From Hyperoodon ampullatus (Eukaryota > Chordata > Mammalia > Artiodactyla > Ziphiidae), in the NCBI GenBank assembly GCA_949752795.1, contig CATKHW010000561.1, positions 1-64,000 on the forward strand: 64,000 nucleotides of DNA, read 5' to 3'. The position numbers and the translations under genes are program-made. Each line of letters begins with the position of its first letter. The first letter of the stretch is position 1. The notes beneath the pieces are model-generated. The model saw nothing but the letters and a program-made list of their open reading frames with translations, had not been told where the DNA came from and made no database searches. Shown in pieces: positions 1 through 9,718 of the stretch.

Positions 1-149
1 AAACATATGTAAAGAATATACAGAAAGAATCAGGACAATGTTATAGCAGAGAATATATGAAATGCCAGTAAATTTGAACATTTCTGTAAAGGGGACCATT
101 TCCTAGCTCCTAAAGTTGACCAAAACTGACACAAGAGGAAATCATTGAA
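1..149 (+). mobile_element. Decayed LINE-1 ORF2 fragment, 3' part (U1; cut by window start)
   Basis: Bases 120-149 read PKLTQEEIIE in the plus strand, matching the L1 ORF2 segment HKLPKLTQEEIENLN that lies between the endonuclease and the reverse-transcriptase core. Upstream, bases 49-119 follow the L1 nucleotide consensus (Y-A-N-K-F-D-N region: tgccagtaaatttgaaca), with a gap of about 12 bp and frame breaks. A stop (tga, 117-119) directly precedes the PKLT segment. The match ends at about 149, where the THOP1 block takes over within some 15 bp. Similarity is from memory of mammalian L1 consensus sequence; the subfamily cannot be named. Confidence 0.75.
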
Positions 150-222
150 GGTCATCATGTCTGCCCTTGGCATTCTCGGAACGCCCTGGCCTCAGAATGC
201 AGCATGGGTAGTCCATGGTAAC

Positions 223-434
223 CTGCGGAGAGGGGGTGGGGTTGAAAAAGGTTGGAACACTGCTCTCACTGAGGGAGTGGGTGTGGCCATCTCTGCTGTG
301 ACTGAACAAAGGGCACGGGAGCAGGGGGCCCAGGGCAGGACCCTCAGAGCCCGGCAGGCACAGGGGTGTGTCACAAGCATTTGGCCCAGGCCAAAGGGCG
401 CCTTCTTTGTCCGCACAGCTTCCCAAACACTCAC
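223..434 (-). other. Retained THOP1 intron (212 bp) with GT-AG ends (U1)
   Basis: Between the two exon pieces lies 212 bp of GC-rich sequence. On the minus strand it begins GTGAGT (434-429) and ends CCCCTCTCCGCAG (223 is the last base). In U1 the donor is AAG/GTGAGT, close to the vertebrate consensus. It holds long G runs on the plus strand and most of the variable sites that define the unit subtypes. An intact intron means the block came from genomic THOP1 DNA, not from an mRNA. Offset in every unit is T+78 to T+289. Confidence 0.8.
311..335 (+). other. Potential G-quadruplex motif (U1 copy)
   Basis: Four G runs (311-313, 317-319, 323-327, 333-335) separated by loops of 3-5 bases meet the classical G3+N1-7 pattern on the plus strand. 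In N-type units a fifth run is added (for example 3549-3578 in U3). Units with gcagtggagc in place of gcaggggagc (U2, U16, U17, U18, U22, U24, U25) lose a run and no longer meet the pattern. This is a sequence pattern only. Confidence 0.5.
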
Positions 435-594
435 CTTTCCACTCAGGCCGCCCTCTTTGTTGAAGTGTGTGTGGAACGTGTCCTCGCAGTACACCTCGCT
501 GCACAGCTAACCATAGGACTGGGCATCGTACCTTCCTGCCAGGTGACCGAAGTTCGCAGGCAGATGGGTCCCTGGGACCAACGCGGAGAGGCTC
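435..594 (-). pseudogene. THOP1-derived exon remnant carrying the substrate-binding loop (U1)
   Basis: This exon piece would encode the glycine-rich loop HLAGGYDAQYYGY of THOP1, whose tyrosines contact substrate. Here the loop reads HLAGRYDAQSYG followed by a stop. The second glycine is Arg, one loop tyrosine is Ser, and the codon for the last loop tyrosine (Tyr612 by recalled numbering) is TAG at 507-509. The 24 codons from that stop to the splice donor match THOP1 in number exactly. The upstream end at 594/595 (GGGCAG before GAG) is a weak acceptor-like junction with no strong pyrimidine tract. Sequence just inside this end (RSLSALVPGT) does not match THOP1 well, so the 5' limit is uncertain by about 20 bp. 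Confidence 0.85.
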
Positions 595-830
595 CTGCCC
601 TGACCACAGGTCGACCACAGCCGCTGCCCCAGATCGGGGGCCGCAAAGCAGCCCTGTCTGAATCCCCTGCCTCTAGAGGGAGTATTGGACCAACAGTTCT
701 AAAAAATGGGGTCCTTTCGGGCAACTCATCGGAGGGACACAAATAATTCTTTGCCGACTTTCTCCTGAAGCTTATGAGCGTTCACACTTAAGCCTGTTAC
801 TATGTCAGCTGTTTTGCTAAACATGAGCTC
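595..830. other. THOP1-side flank and transition to AT-rich DNA (U1)
   Basis: Bases 595 to about 700 are still GC-rich and could be the intron preceding the 160-bp exon, but no further THOP1 exon is recognisable on the minus strand. From about 700 the base composition shifts to AT-rich. A run of A residues with small variants (ataattc in U1/U15/U16, aaaaaatc in most units) lies near 738-752. I see no gene here. The same layout holds at T+450 to about T+685 in every unit. Confidence 0.5.
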
Positions 831-1060
831 ATGATCTAAATTTACACAATAATGAACAAATCAGCTACAAGTGGAGACAATCAGCGAAAACAATCAATAT
901 GAGAATTAGTTTCCCAAGGCCATCCATCAGATGTTGGAATAATCAGGTGCAAGGCAGAAAATATACATAAAACTGGAACTGAAACAAGCAACAAGGATGT
1001 TTTCAAAGACTGGTAGGATCTCTAAAACATTTGTAAAGTACATGTCATTGATAAAGCTAA
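830..1060 (+). mobile_element. Possible L1 ORF1-proximal remnant (weak) (U1)
   Basis: Around 928-946 the plus strand reads cagatgttggaataatcag, which resembles the segment cagatgttggaattatcaga found near the start of ORF1 in older mammalian L1 families. The A-rich bases before it, with repeated aatcaat/acaatca strings, also resemble that region. The match is short and from memory, so this is a suggestion only. If true, the unit holds two separated L1 pieces in the same orientation. It recurs at about T+685 to T+915 in all units. Confidence 0.3.
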
Positions 1061-1413
1061 ATACCCAAGGTTGTGTAATACAACAGACTAATCATTGAGA
1101 AGAGTGAAATTATGCTGTTTTGAAAACTATGGCAGGTCAGATTTTCTGCCTAATGATATAAGAAGATTTCTCTCAAAAATACACATTATTTCAAAGACTT
1201 ATTGGCTGTGAAATAAGTGAAGGGTATTTCAAATGGCTTGTCTGCAAAGAAAGGTGAGATGTAGGGAATCACAGAAAGTCGAGGGGAAAATATGTCAATA
1301 TATACATTGCTATATGGTGAACTAAGCTTAGGCCAGCAACAATGGAGAGGACCTGACCCTTAGAAACTTACAAGTAAGCTGGAATCTTCAAAAGTTCAAA
1401 TCTTTCTAAGTAA
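1060..1413. other. AT-rich sequence of unknown origin (U1)
   Basis: About 350 bp of AT-rich sequence with no open frame, RNA gene or mobile element that I can recognise. It is among the most conserved parts of the unit from copy to copy; the few variants (for example an aataagtg to aaaaagtg change and a 3-bp deletion in acacattatttc) serve as markers of duplication events. The equivalent stretch is present in every complete unit. Confidence 0.6.
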
Positions 1414-1767
1414 AAAGATTTATTTAAATGAATAACCAAGTGTTTTAATTGACATCAGATGATCAAAACAACAAACCCTGAGAACATAGAAAAAATATAA
1501 ATAAAGATATGAGCAGAACTTAATACAACAGAAAACGTATAAAATTGAGGCGATTTAGTAATTCCAAAGAATATTCTTTGAAAAGATTTAAAAGACACAC
1601 TTTGATTAAGGAAAACATAAACATATGTAAAGAATATACAGAAAGAATCAGGACAATGTTATAGCAGAGAATATATGAAATGCCAGTAAATTTGAACATT
1701 TCTGTAAAGGGGACCATTTCCTAGCTCCTAAAGTTGACCAAAACTGACACAAGAGGAAATCATTGAA
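1413..1767 (+). mobile_element. Decayed LINE-1 ORF2 fragment, full span across the U1/U2 boundary (reference)
   Basis: This is the complete L1 piece, recurring at T-350 to T+4 in each unit. Visible landmarks on the plus strand are: bases 1501-1524 read IKI-stop-AELN, matching IKIRAEIN; bases 1574-1588 read FFEKI, matching the SWFFEKINKI segment in another frame; then the NKFDN-like nucleotides; then PKLTQEEI at 1738-1761. Multiple stops and frame shifts show it is long dead. The antisense open frame of 65 or 84 codons over this region is a by-product. The L1 start near 1413 is soft, because similarity fades gradually into the AT-rich stretch upstream. Confidence 0.75.
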
Positions 1768-3238
1768 GGTCATCATGTCTGCCCTTGGCATTCTCGGAAC
1801 GCCCTGGCCTCAGAATGCAGCATCGGTATTCCATGGTAACCTGCGGAGAGGGGGTGGGGCTGAAGGAGGTTGGAACACTGCCCTCACTGAGGGAGTGGGT
1901 GTGGCCATCTCTGCTGTGACTGAACAAAGGGCAGTGGAGCAGGGGGCCCAGGGCAGGGCCCTCAGAGCCCGGCAGGCGCAGGGGTGTGTCACAAGCATTT
2001 GGCCCAGGCCAAAGGGCGCCTTCTTTGTCTGCACAGCTTCCCAAACACTCACCTTTCCACTCAGGCCGCCCTCTTTGTTGAAGTGTGTGTGGAACGTGTC
2101 CTCGCAGTACACCTCGCTGCACAGCTAACCATAGGACTGGGCATCGTACCTTCCTGCCAGGTGACCGAAGTTCGCAGGCAGATGGGTCCCTGGGACCAAC
2201 GCGGAGAGGCTCCTGCCCTGACCACAGGTCGACCACAGCCGCTGCCCCAGATCTGGTGTTGCAAAGCAGCCCTGTCTGAATCCCCTGCCTCTAGAGGGAG
2301 TATTGGACCAACACTTCTAAAAAATGGGGTCCTTGCGGGCAACTCATCGGAGGGACACAAAAAAATCTTTGCCGACTTTCTCCTGAAGCTTACGAGCGTT
2401 CACACTTAAGCCTTTTACAATGTCAGCTGTTTAGCTAAACATGAGCTCAAGATCTAAATTTACACAATAATGAAGAAATCAGCTACAAGGGGAGACAATC
2501 AGCAAAAACAATCAATATGAGAATTAGTTTCCCAAGGCCACCCATCAGATGTTGGAATAATCAGGTGCAAGGCAGAATATATACATAAAACTGGAACTGG
2601 AACAAGGAACAAGGATGTTTTCAAAGACTGGTAGGATCTCTAAAACATTTGTAAAGTACATGTCATTGATAAAGCTAAATACTCAAAGGTTGTGTAATAC
2701 AACAGATTAATCATTGAGAAGAGTGAAATTATGCTGTTTTGAAAACTATGGCAGGTCAGATTTTCTGCCTAATGATATAAGAAGATTTCTCTCAAAAATA
2801 CACATTATTTCAAAGACTTATTGGCTGTGAAATAAGTGAAGGGTATTTCAAATGGCTTGTCTGCAAAGAAAGGTGAGATGTAGGGAATCACAGAAAGTCG
2901 AGGGGAAAATATGTCAATATATACATTGCTATATGGTGAACTAAGCCTTAGGCCAGCAACAATGGAGAGGACCTGACCCTTAGAAACTTACAAGTAAGCT
3001 GGAATCTTCAAAAGTTCAAATCTTTATAAGTAAAAAGATTTATTAAAATGAATAACCAAGTGTTTTAATTGACATCAGATGATCCAAACAACAAACCCTG
3101 AGAACATAGAAAAAATATAAATAAAGATATGAGCAGAACTTAATACAACAGAAAACGTATAAAATTGAGGTGATTTAGTAAGTCCAAAGAATATTCTTTG
3201 AAAAGATTTAAAAGACACACTTTGATTAAGGAAAACAT
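1619..3238 (+). repeat. Unit U2 (1,620 bp, K-type)
   Basis: Marks: catcggtattcc, gcagtggagc (G-quadruplex run lost), and a private atctggtgtt at 2251-2260. THOP1 block at 1781-2212. Its second half is of the common type, unlike U1. Confidence 0.97.
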
Positions 3239-4858
3239 AAACATATGTAAAGAATATACAGAAAGAATCAGGACAATGTTATAGCAGAGAATATATGAAA
3301 TGCCAGTAAATTTGAACATTTCTGTAAAGGGGACCATTTCCTAGCTCCTAAAGTTGACCAAAACTGACACAAGAGGAAATCATTGAAGGTCATCATGTCT
3401 GCCCTTGGTATTCTTGGAACGCCTTGGCCTCAGAATGCAGCATCGGTAGTCCATGGTAACCTGCGGAGAGGGGGTGGGGCTGAAGGAGGTTGGAACACTG
3501 CCCTCACTGAGGGAGTGGGTGTGGCCATCTCTGCTGTGACTGAACAAAGGGCAGGGGAGCAGGGGGCCCAGGGCAGGGCCCTCAGAGCCCGGCAGGACCA
3601 GGGGAGTGTCACAAGCATTTGGCCCAGGCCAAAGGGCGCCTTCTTTGTCTGCACAGCTTCCCAAACACTCACATTTCCACTCAGGCCGCCCTCTTTGTTG
3701 AAGTGTGTGTGGAACGTGTCCTCGCAGTACACCTCTCTGCACAGCTAACCATAGGACTGGGCATCGTACCTTCCTGCCAGGTGACCGAAGTTCGCAGGCA
3801 GATGGGTCACTGGGACCAACGCGGAGAGGCTCCTGCCCTGACCACAGGTCGACCACAGCCGCTGCCCCAGATCGGGGGTTGCAAAGCAGCCCTGTCTGAA
3901 TCCCCTGCCTCTAGAGGGAGTATTGGACCAACACTTCTAAAAAATGGGGTCCTTGCGGGCAACTCATCAGAGGGACACAAAAAAATCTTTGCCGACTTTC
4001 TCCTGAAGCTTACGAGCGTTCACACTTAAGCCTTTTACAATGTCAGCTGTTTAGCTAAACATGAGCTCATGATCTAAATTTACACAATAATGAAGAAATC
4101 AGCTACAAGGGGAGACAATCAGCAAAAACAATCAATATGAGAATTAGTTTCCCAAGGCCACCCATCAGATGTTGGAATAATCAGGTGCAAGGCAGAATAT
4201 ATACATAAAACTGGAACTGGAACAAGGAACAAGGATGTTTTCAAAGACTGGTAGGATCTCTAAAACATTTGTAAAGTACATGTCATTGATAAAGCTAAAT
4301 ACTCAAAGGTTGTGTAATACAACAGATTAATCATTGAGAAGAGTGAAATTATGCTGTTTTGAAAACTATGGCAGGTCAGATTTTCTGCCTAATGATATAA
4401 GAAGATTTCTCTCAAAAATACACATTATTTCAAAGACTTATTGGCTGTGAAATAAGTGAAGGGTATTTCAAATGGCTTGTCTGCAAAGAAAGGTGAGATG
4501 TAGGGAATCACAGAAAGTCGAGGGGAAAATATGTCAATATATACATTGCTATATGGTGAACTAAGCCTTAGGCCAGCAACAATGGAGAGGACCTGACCCT
4601 TAGAAACTTACAAGTAAGCTGGAATCTTCAAAAGTTCAAATCTTTATAAGTAAAAAGATTTATTAAAATGAATAACCAAGTGTTTTAATTGACATCAGAT
4701 GATCCAAACAACAAACCCTGAGAACATAGAAAAAATATAAATAAAGATATGAGCAGAACTTAATACAACAGAAAACGTATAAAATTGAGGTGATTTAGTA
4801 AGTCCAAAGAATATTCTTTGAAAAGATTTAAAAGACACACTTTGATTAAGGAAAACAT
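3239..4858 (+). repeat. Unit U3 (1,620 bp, N-type)
   Basis: First of twelve near-identical N-type units (ggcaggaccaggggagtg, cacatttcc). Private changes: ggtattcttgg near 3408, gccttggcc at 3421, ctctctgcac near 3733, catcagagg near 3965. THOP1 block at 3401-3832. Confidence 0.97.
3558..3569 (+). promoter_or_regulatory. CTCF-like core (U3 copy; present in nearly every unit)
   Basis: The string agcagggggccc resembles the CTCF core (consensus near CCACCAGGGGGCGC), sharing A, C, then AGGGGGC and the final C, with mismatches at two informative positions. It lies inside the retained THOP1 intron at T+175 to T+186. U15 carries a further change (gggggcacagg). Unverified; the G-rich context alone could produce such a match. 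Confidence 0.3.
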
Positions 4859-6478
4859 AAACATATGTAAAGAATATACAGAAAGAATCAGGACAATGTT
4901 ATAGCAGAGAATATATGAAATGCCAGTAAATTTGAACATTTCTGTAAAGGGGACCATTTCCTAGCTCCTAAAGTTGACCAAAACTGACACAAGAGGAAAT
5001 CATTGAAGGTCATCATGTCTGCCCTTGGCATTCTTGGAACGCCCTGGCCTCAGAATGCAGCATCGGTAGTCCATGGTAACCTGCGGAGAGGGGGTGGGGC
5101 TGAAGGAAGTTGGAACACTGCCCTCACTGAGGGAGTGGGTGTGGCCATCTCTGCTGTGACTGAACAAAGGGCAGGGGAGCAGGGGGCCCAGGGCAGGGCC
5201 CTCAGAGCCCGGCAGGACCAGGGGAGTGTCACAAGCATTTGGCCCAGGCCAAAGGGCGCCTTCTTTGTCTGCACAGCTTCCCAAACACTCACATTTCCAC
5301 TCAGGCCGCCCTCTTTGTTGAAGTGTGTGTGGAACGTGTCCTCGCAGTACACCTCGCTGCACAGCTAACCATAGGACTGGGCATCGTACCTTCCTGCCAG
5401 GTGACCGAAGTTCGCAGGCAGATGGGTCACTGGGACCAACGCGGAGAGGCTCCTGCCCTGACCACAGGTCGACCACAGCCGCTGCCCCAGATCGGGGGTT
5501 GCAAAGCAGCCCTGTCTGAATCCCCTGCCTCTAGAGGGAGTATTGGACCAACACTTCTAAAAAATGGGGTCCTTGCGGGCAACTCATCGGAGGGACACAA
5601 AAAAATCTTTGCCGACTTTCTCCTGAAGCTTACGAGCGTTCACAATTAAGCCTTTTACAATGTCAGCTGTTTAGCTAAACATGAGCTCAAGATCTAAATT
5701 TACACAATAATGAAGAAATCAGCTACAAGGGGAGACAATCAGCAAAAACAATCAATATGAGAATTAGTTTCCCAAGGCCACCCATCAGATGTTGGAATAA
5801 TCAGGTGCAAGGCAGAATATATACATAAAACTGGAACTGGAACAAGGAACAAGGATGTTTTCAAAGACTGGTAGGATCTCTAAAACATTTGTAAAGTACA
5901 TGTCATTGATAAAGCTAAATACTCAAAGGTTGTGTAATACAACAGATTAATCATTGAGAAGAGTGAAATTATGCTGTTTTGAAAACTATGGCAGGTCAGA
6001 TTTTCTGCCTAATGATATAAGAAGATTTCTCTCAAAAATACACATTATTTCAAAGACTTATTGGCTGTGAAAAAAGTGAAGGGTATTTCAAATGGCTTGT
6101 CTGCAAAGAAAGGTGAGATGTAGGGAATCACAGAAAGTCGAGGGGAAAATATGTCAATATATACATTGCTATATGGTGAACTAAGCCTTAGGCCAGCAAC
6201 AATGGAGAGGACCTGACACTTAGAAACTTACAAGTAAGCTGGAATCTTCAAAAGTTCAAATCTTTATAAGTAAAAAGATTTATTAAAATGAATAACCAAG
6301 TGTTTTAATTGACATCAGATGATCCAAACAACAAACCCTGAGAACATAGAAAAAATATAAATAAAGATATGAGCAGAACTTAATACAACAGAAAACGTAT
6401 AAAATTGAGGTGATTTAGTAAGTCCAAAGAATATTCTTTGAAAAGATTTAAAAGACACACTTTGATTAAGGAAAACAT
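4859..6478 (+). repeat. Unit U4 (1,620 bp, N-type)
   Basis: Private changes: gaaggaagttgg near 5102, cacaattaag at 5641, ctgacactt near 6214. Carries the aaaaagtg variant (A at 6073) also seen in U7 and U8. THOP1 block at 5021-5452. Confidence 0.97.
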
Positions 6479-8098
6479 AAACATATGTAAAGAATATACA
6501 GAAAGAATCAGGACAATGTTATAGCAGAGAATATATGAAATGCCAGTAAATTTGAACATTTCTGTAAAGGGGACCATTTCCTAGCTCCTAAAGTTGACCA
6601 AAACTGACACAAGAGGAAATCATTGAAGGTCATCATGTCTGCCCTTGGCATTCTTGGAACGCCCTGGCCTCAGAATGCAGCATCGGTAGTCCATGGTAAC
6701 CTGCGGAGAGGGGGTGGGGCTGAAGGAGGTTGGAACACTGCCCTCACTGAGGGAGTGGGTGTGGCCATCTCTGCTGTGACTGAACAAAGGGCAGGGGAGC
6801 AGGGGGCCCAGGGCAGGGCCCTCAGAGCCCGGCAGGACCAGGGGAGTGTCACAAGCATTTGGCCCAGGCCAAAGGGCGCCTTCTTTGTCTGCACAGCTTC
6901 CCAAACACTCACATTTCCACTCAGGCCGCCCTCTTTGTTGAAGTGTGTGTGGAACGTGTCCTCGCAGTACACCTCGCTGCACAGCTAACCATAGGACTGG
7001 GCATCGTACCTTCCTGCCAGGTGACCGAAGTTCGCAGGCAGATGGGTCACTGGGACCAACGCGGAGAGGCTCCTGCCCTGACCACAGGTCGACCACAGCC
7101 GCTGCCCCAGATCGGGGGTTGCAAAGCAGCCCTGTCTGAATCCCCTGCCTCTAGAGGGAGTATTGGACCAACACTTCTAAAAAATGGGGTCCTTGCGGGC
7201 AACTCATCGGAGGGACACAAAAAAATCTTTGCCGACTTTCTCCTGAAGCTTACGAGCGTTCACACTTAAGCCTTTTACAATGTCAGCTGTTTAGCTAAAC
7301 ATGAGCTCATGATCTAAATTTACACAATAATGAAGAAATCAGCTACAAGGGGAGACAATCAGCAAAAACAATCAATATGAGAATTAGTTTCCCAAGGCCA
7401 CCCATCAGATGTTGGAATAATCAGGTGCAAGGCAGAATATATACATAAAACTGGAACTGGAACAAGGAACAAGGATGTTTTCAAAGACTGGTAGGATCTC
7501 TAAAACATTTGTAAAGTACATGTCATTGATAAAGCTAAATACTCAAAGGTTGTGTAATACAACAGATTAATCATTGAGAAGAGTGAAATTATGCTGTTTT
7601 GAAAACTATGGCAGGTCAGATTTTCTGCCTAATGATATAAGAAGATTTCTCTCAAAAATACACATTATTTCAAAGACTTATTGGCTGTGAAATAAGTGAA
7701 GGGTATTTCAAATGGCTTGTCTGCAAAGAAAGGTGAGATGTAGGGAATCACAGAAAGTCGAGGGGAAAATATGTCAATATATACATTGCTATATGGTGAA
7801 CTAAGCCTTAGGCCAGCAACAATGGAGAGGACCTGACCCTTAGAAACTTACAAGTAAGCTGGAATCTTCAAAAGTTCAAATCTTTATAAGTAAAAAGATT
7901 TATTAAAATGAATAACCAAGTGTTTTAATTGACATCAGATGATCCAAACAACAAACCCTGAGAACATAGAAAAAATATAAATAAAGATATGAGCAGAACT
8001 TAATACAACAGAAAACGTATAAAATTGAGGTGATTTAGTAAGTCCAAAGAATATTCTTTGAAAAGATTTAAAAGACACACTTTGATTAAGGAAAACAT
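6479..8098 (+). repeat. Unit U5 (1,620 bp, N-type consensus)
   Basis: I see no private difference in this copy; it serves as the reference for the U3-U14 block. THOP1 block at 6641-7072. Confidence 0.97.
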
Positions 8099-9718
8099 AA
8101 ACATATGTAAAGAATATACAGAAAGAATCAGGACAATGTTATAGCAGAGAATATATGAAATGCCAGTAAATTTGAACATTTCTGTAAAGGGGACCATTTC
8201 CTAGCTCCTAAAGTTGACCAAAACTGACACAAGAGGAAATCATTGAAGGTCATCATGTCTGCCCTTGGCATTCTTGGAACGCCCTGGCCTCAGAATGCAG
8301 CATCGGTAGTCCATGGTAACCTGCGGAGAGGGGGTGGGGCTGAAGGAGGTTGGAACACTGCCCTCACTGAGGGAGTGGGTGTGGCCATCTCTGCTGTGAC
8401 TGAACAAAGGGCAGGGGAGCAGGGGGCCCAGGGCAGGGCCCTCAGAGCCCGGCAGGACCAGGGGAGTGTCACAAGCATTTGGCCCAGGCCAAAGGGCGCC
8501 TTCTTTGTCTGCACAGCTTCCCAAACACTCACATTTCCACTCAGGCCGCCCTCTTTGTTGAAGTGTGTGTGGAACGTGTCCTCGCAGTACACCTCGCTGC
8601 ACAGCTAACCATAGGACTGGGCATCGTACCTTCCTGCCAGGTGACCGAAGTTCGCAGGCAGATGGGTCACTGGGACCAACGCGGAGAGGCTCCTGCCCTG
8701 ACCACAGGTCGACCACAGCCGCTGCCCCAGATCGGGGGTTGCAAAGCAGCCCTGTCTGAATCCCCTGCCTCTAGAGGGAGTATTGGACCAACACTTCTAA
8801 AAAATGGGGTCCTTGCGGGCAACTCATCGGAGGGACACAAAAAAATCTTTGCCGACTTTCTCCTGAAGCTTACGAGCGTTCACACTTAAGCCTTTTACAA
8901 TGTCAGCTGTTTAGCTAAACATGAGCTCATGATCTAAATTTACACAATAATGAAGAAATCAGCTACAAGGGGAGACAATCAGCAAAAACAATCAATATGA
9001 GAATTAGTTTCCCAAGGCCACCCATCAGATGTTGGAATAATCAGGTGCAAGGCAGAATATATACATAAAACTGGAACTGGAACAAGGAACAAGGATGTTT
9101 TCAAAGACTGGTAGGATCTCTAAAACATTTGTAAAGTACATGTCATTGATAAAGCTAAATACTCAAAGGTTGTGTAATACAACAGATTAATCATTGAGAA
9201 GAGTGAAATTATGCTGTTTTGAAAACTATGGCAGGTCAGATTTTCTGCCTAATGATATAAGAAGATTTCTCTCAAAAATACACATTATTTCAAAGACTTA
9301 TTGGCTGTGAAATAAGTTAAGGGTATTTCAAATGGCTTGTCTGCAAAGAAAGGTGAGATGTAGGGAATCACAGAAAGTCGAGGGGAAAATATGTCAATAT
9401 ATACATTGCTATATGGTGAACTAAGCCTTAGGCCAGCAACAATGGAGAGGACCTGACCCTTAGAAACTTACAAGTAAGCTGGAATCTTCAAAAGTTCAAA
9501 TCTTTATAAGTAAAAAGATTTATTAAAATGAATAACCAAGTGTTTTAATTGACATCAGATGATCCAAACAACAAACCCTGAGAACATAGAAAAAATATAA
9601 ATAAAGATATGAGCAGAACTTAATACAACAGAAAACGTATAAAATTGAGGTGATTTAGTAAGTCCAAAGAATATTCTTTGAAAAGATTTAAAAGACACAC
9701 TTTGATTAAGGAAAACAT
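8099..9718 (+). repeat. Unit U6 (1,620 bp, N-type)
   Basis: Differs from U5 at 9318 (aataagttaa). THOP1 block at 8261-8692. Confidence 0.97.

Larger units (their letters stand above)
163..594 (-). pseudogene. THOP1P-like: THOP1 (thimet oligopeptidase) pseudogene fragment, two exon pieces and an intron (reference copy, U1)
   Basis: Thimet oligopeptidase is a cytosolic M3 zinc peptidase that cleaves short peptides; this copy cannot do so. On the minus strand the 160-bp exon (594 down to 435) reads, in one frame, GTHLPANFGHLAGRYDAQSYG, then a TAG stop (509-507), then LCSEVYCEDTFHTHFNKEGG and LSGK. This lines up without gaps with the THOP1 region around YDAQYYGYLWSEVY and FHTRFKQEGVLNSK, as I remember that protein. 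The frame ends exactly at AAG followed by GTGAGT, a donor. The next piece begins after CTCTCCGCAG at 222 and reads VTMDYPCCILRPGRSENA, matching VGMDYRSCILRPGGSEDA of THOP1 and fitting it better than the paralogue neurolysin. Homology fades near 163. By the numbering I recall, the fragment covers roughly residues 590-655 of about 689. The HEXXH zinc motif lies upstream and is absent. Equivalent spans occur in all 40 units at T+18 to T+449. Confidence 0.9.
1..1618 (+). repeat. Unit U1 (1,618 bp, K-type, U1 subtype)
   Basis: Marks: catgggtagtcc near 203, ttgaaaaagg near 242, agttctaaaa near 695, acaaataattc near 739, and ctaagcttaggcc with one base fewer than other units. Shares all of these with U15. 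THOP1 block at 163-594. Confidence 0.97.

Noticed and set aside
407..420. Plus-strand splice-acceptor-like string (cttctttgtccgcacag region)
   Set aside because: No plausible plus-strand exon follows, and the gene remnant is on the opposite strand.
145..510. Plus-strand open frame of about 121 codons present in every unit
   Set aside because: It starts at TTG, lies antisense to the THOP1 exon-intron remnant, and has no recognisable domain. It is open because the GC-rich DNA has few stops and units are copies.
142..618. Minus-strand open frame of about 158 codons in most units
   Set aside because: It runs out of frame through the 160-bp exon, through the intron, and enters only the last exon piece in frame. 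It is a read-through of a pseudogene, not a gene.
443..742. Minus-strand frame of about 99 codons
   Set aside because: Wrong frame for THOP1, disrupted in many units, no domain.
1500..1505. AATAAA polyadenylation hexamer near each unit end
   Set aside because: It falls inside the AT-rich L1 remnant, where the hexamer occurs readily by chance, and there is no transcript evidence.
1..1620. Origin from neurolysin (NLN) instead of THOP1
   Set aside because: The last exon piece (MDYRCCILRPGRSE in most units) fits THOP1 MDYRSCILRPGGSE better than the neurolysin version, which I recall as MKYRNLILKPGGS.
1520..1717. Minus-strand hydrophobic frame of 65 codons (84-90 in units with gaactgaata)
   Set aside because: It is the antisense of the decayed L1 ORF2. 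The longer version only reflects loss of one stop. Hydrophobicity comes from A/T-rich codons.
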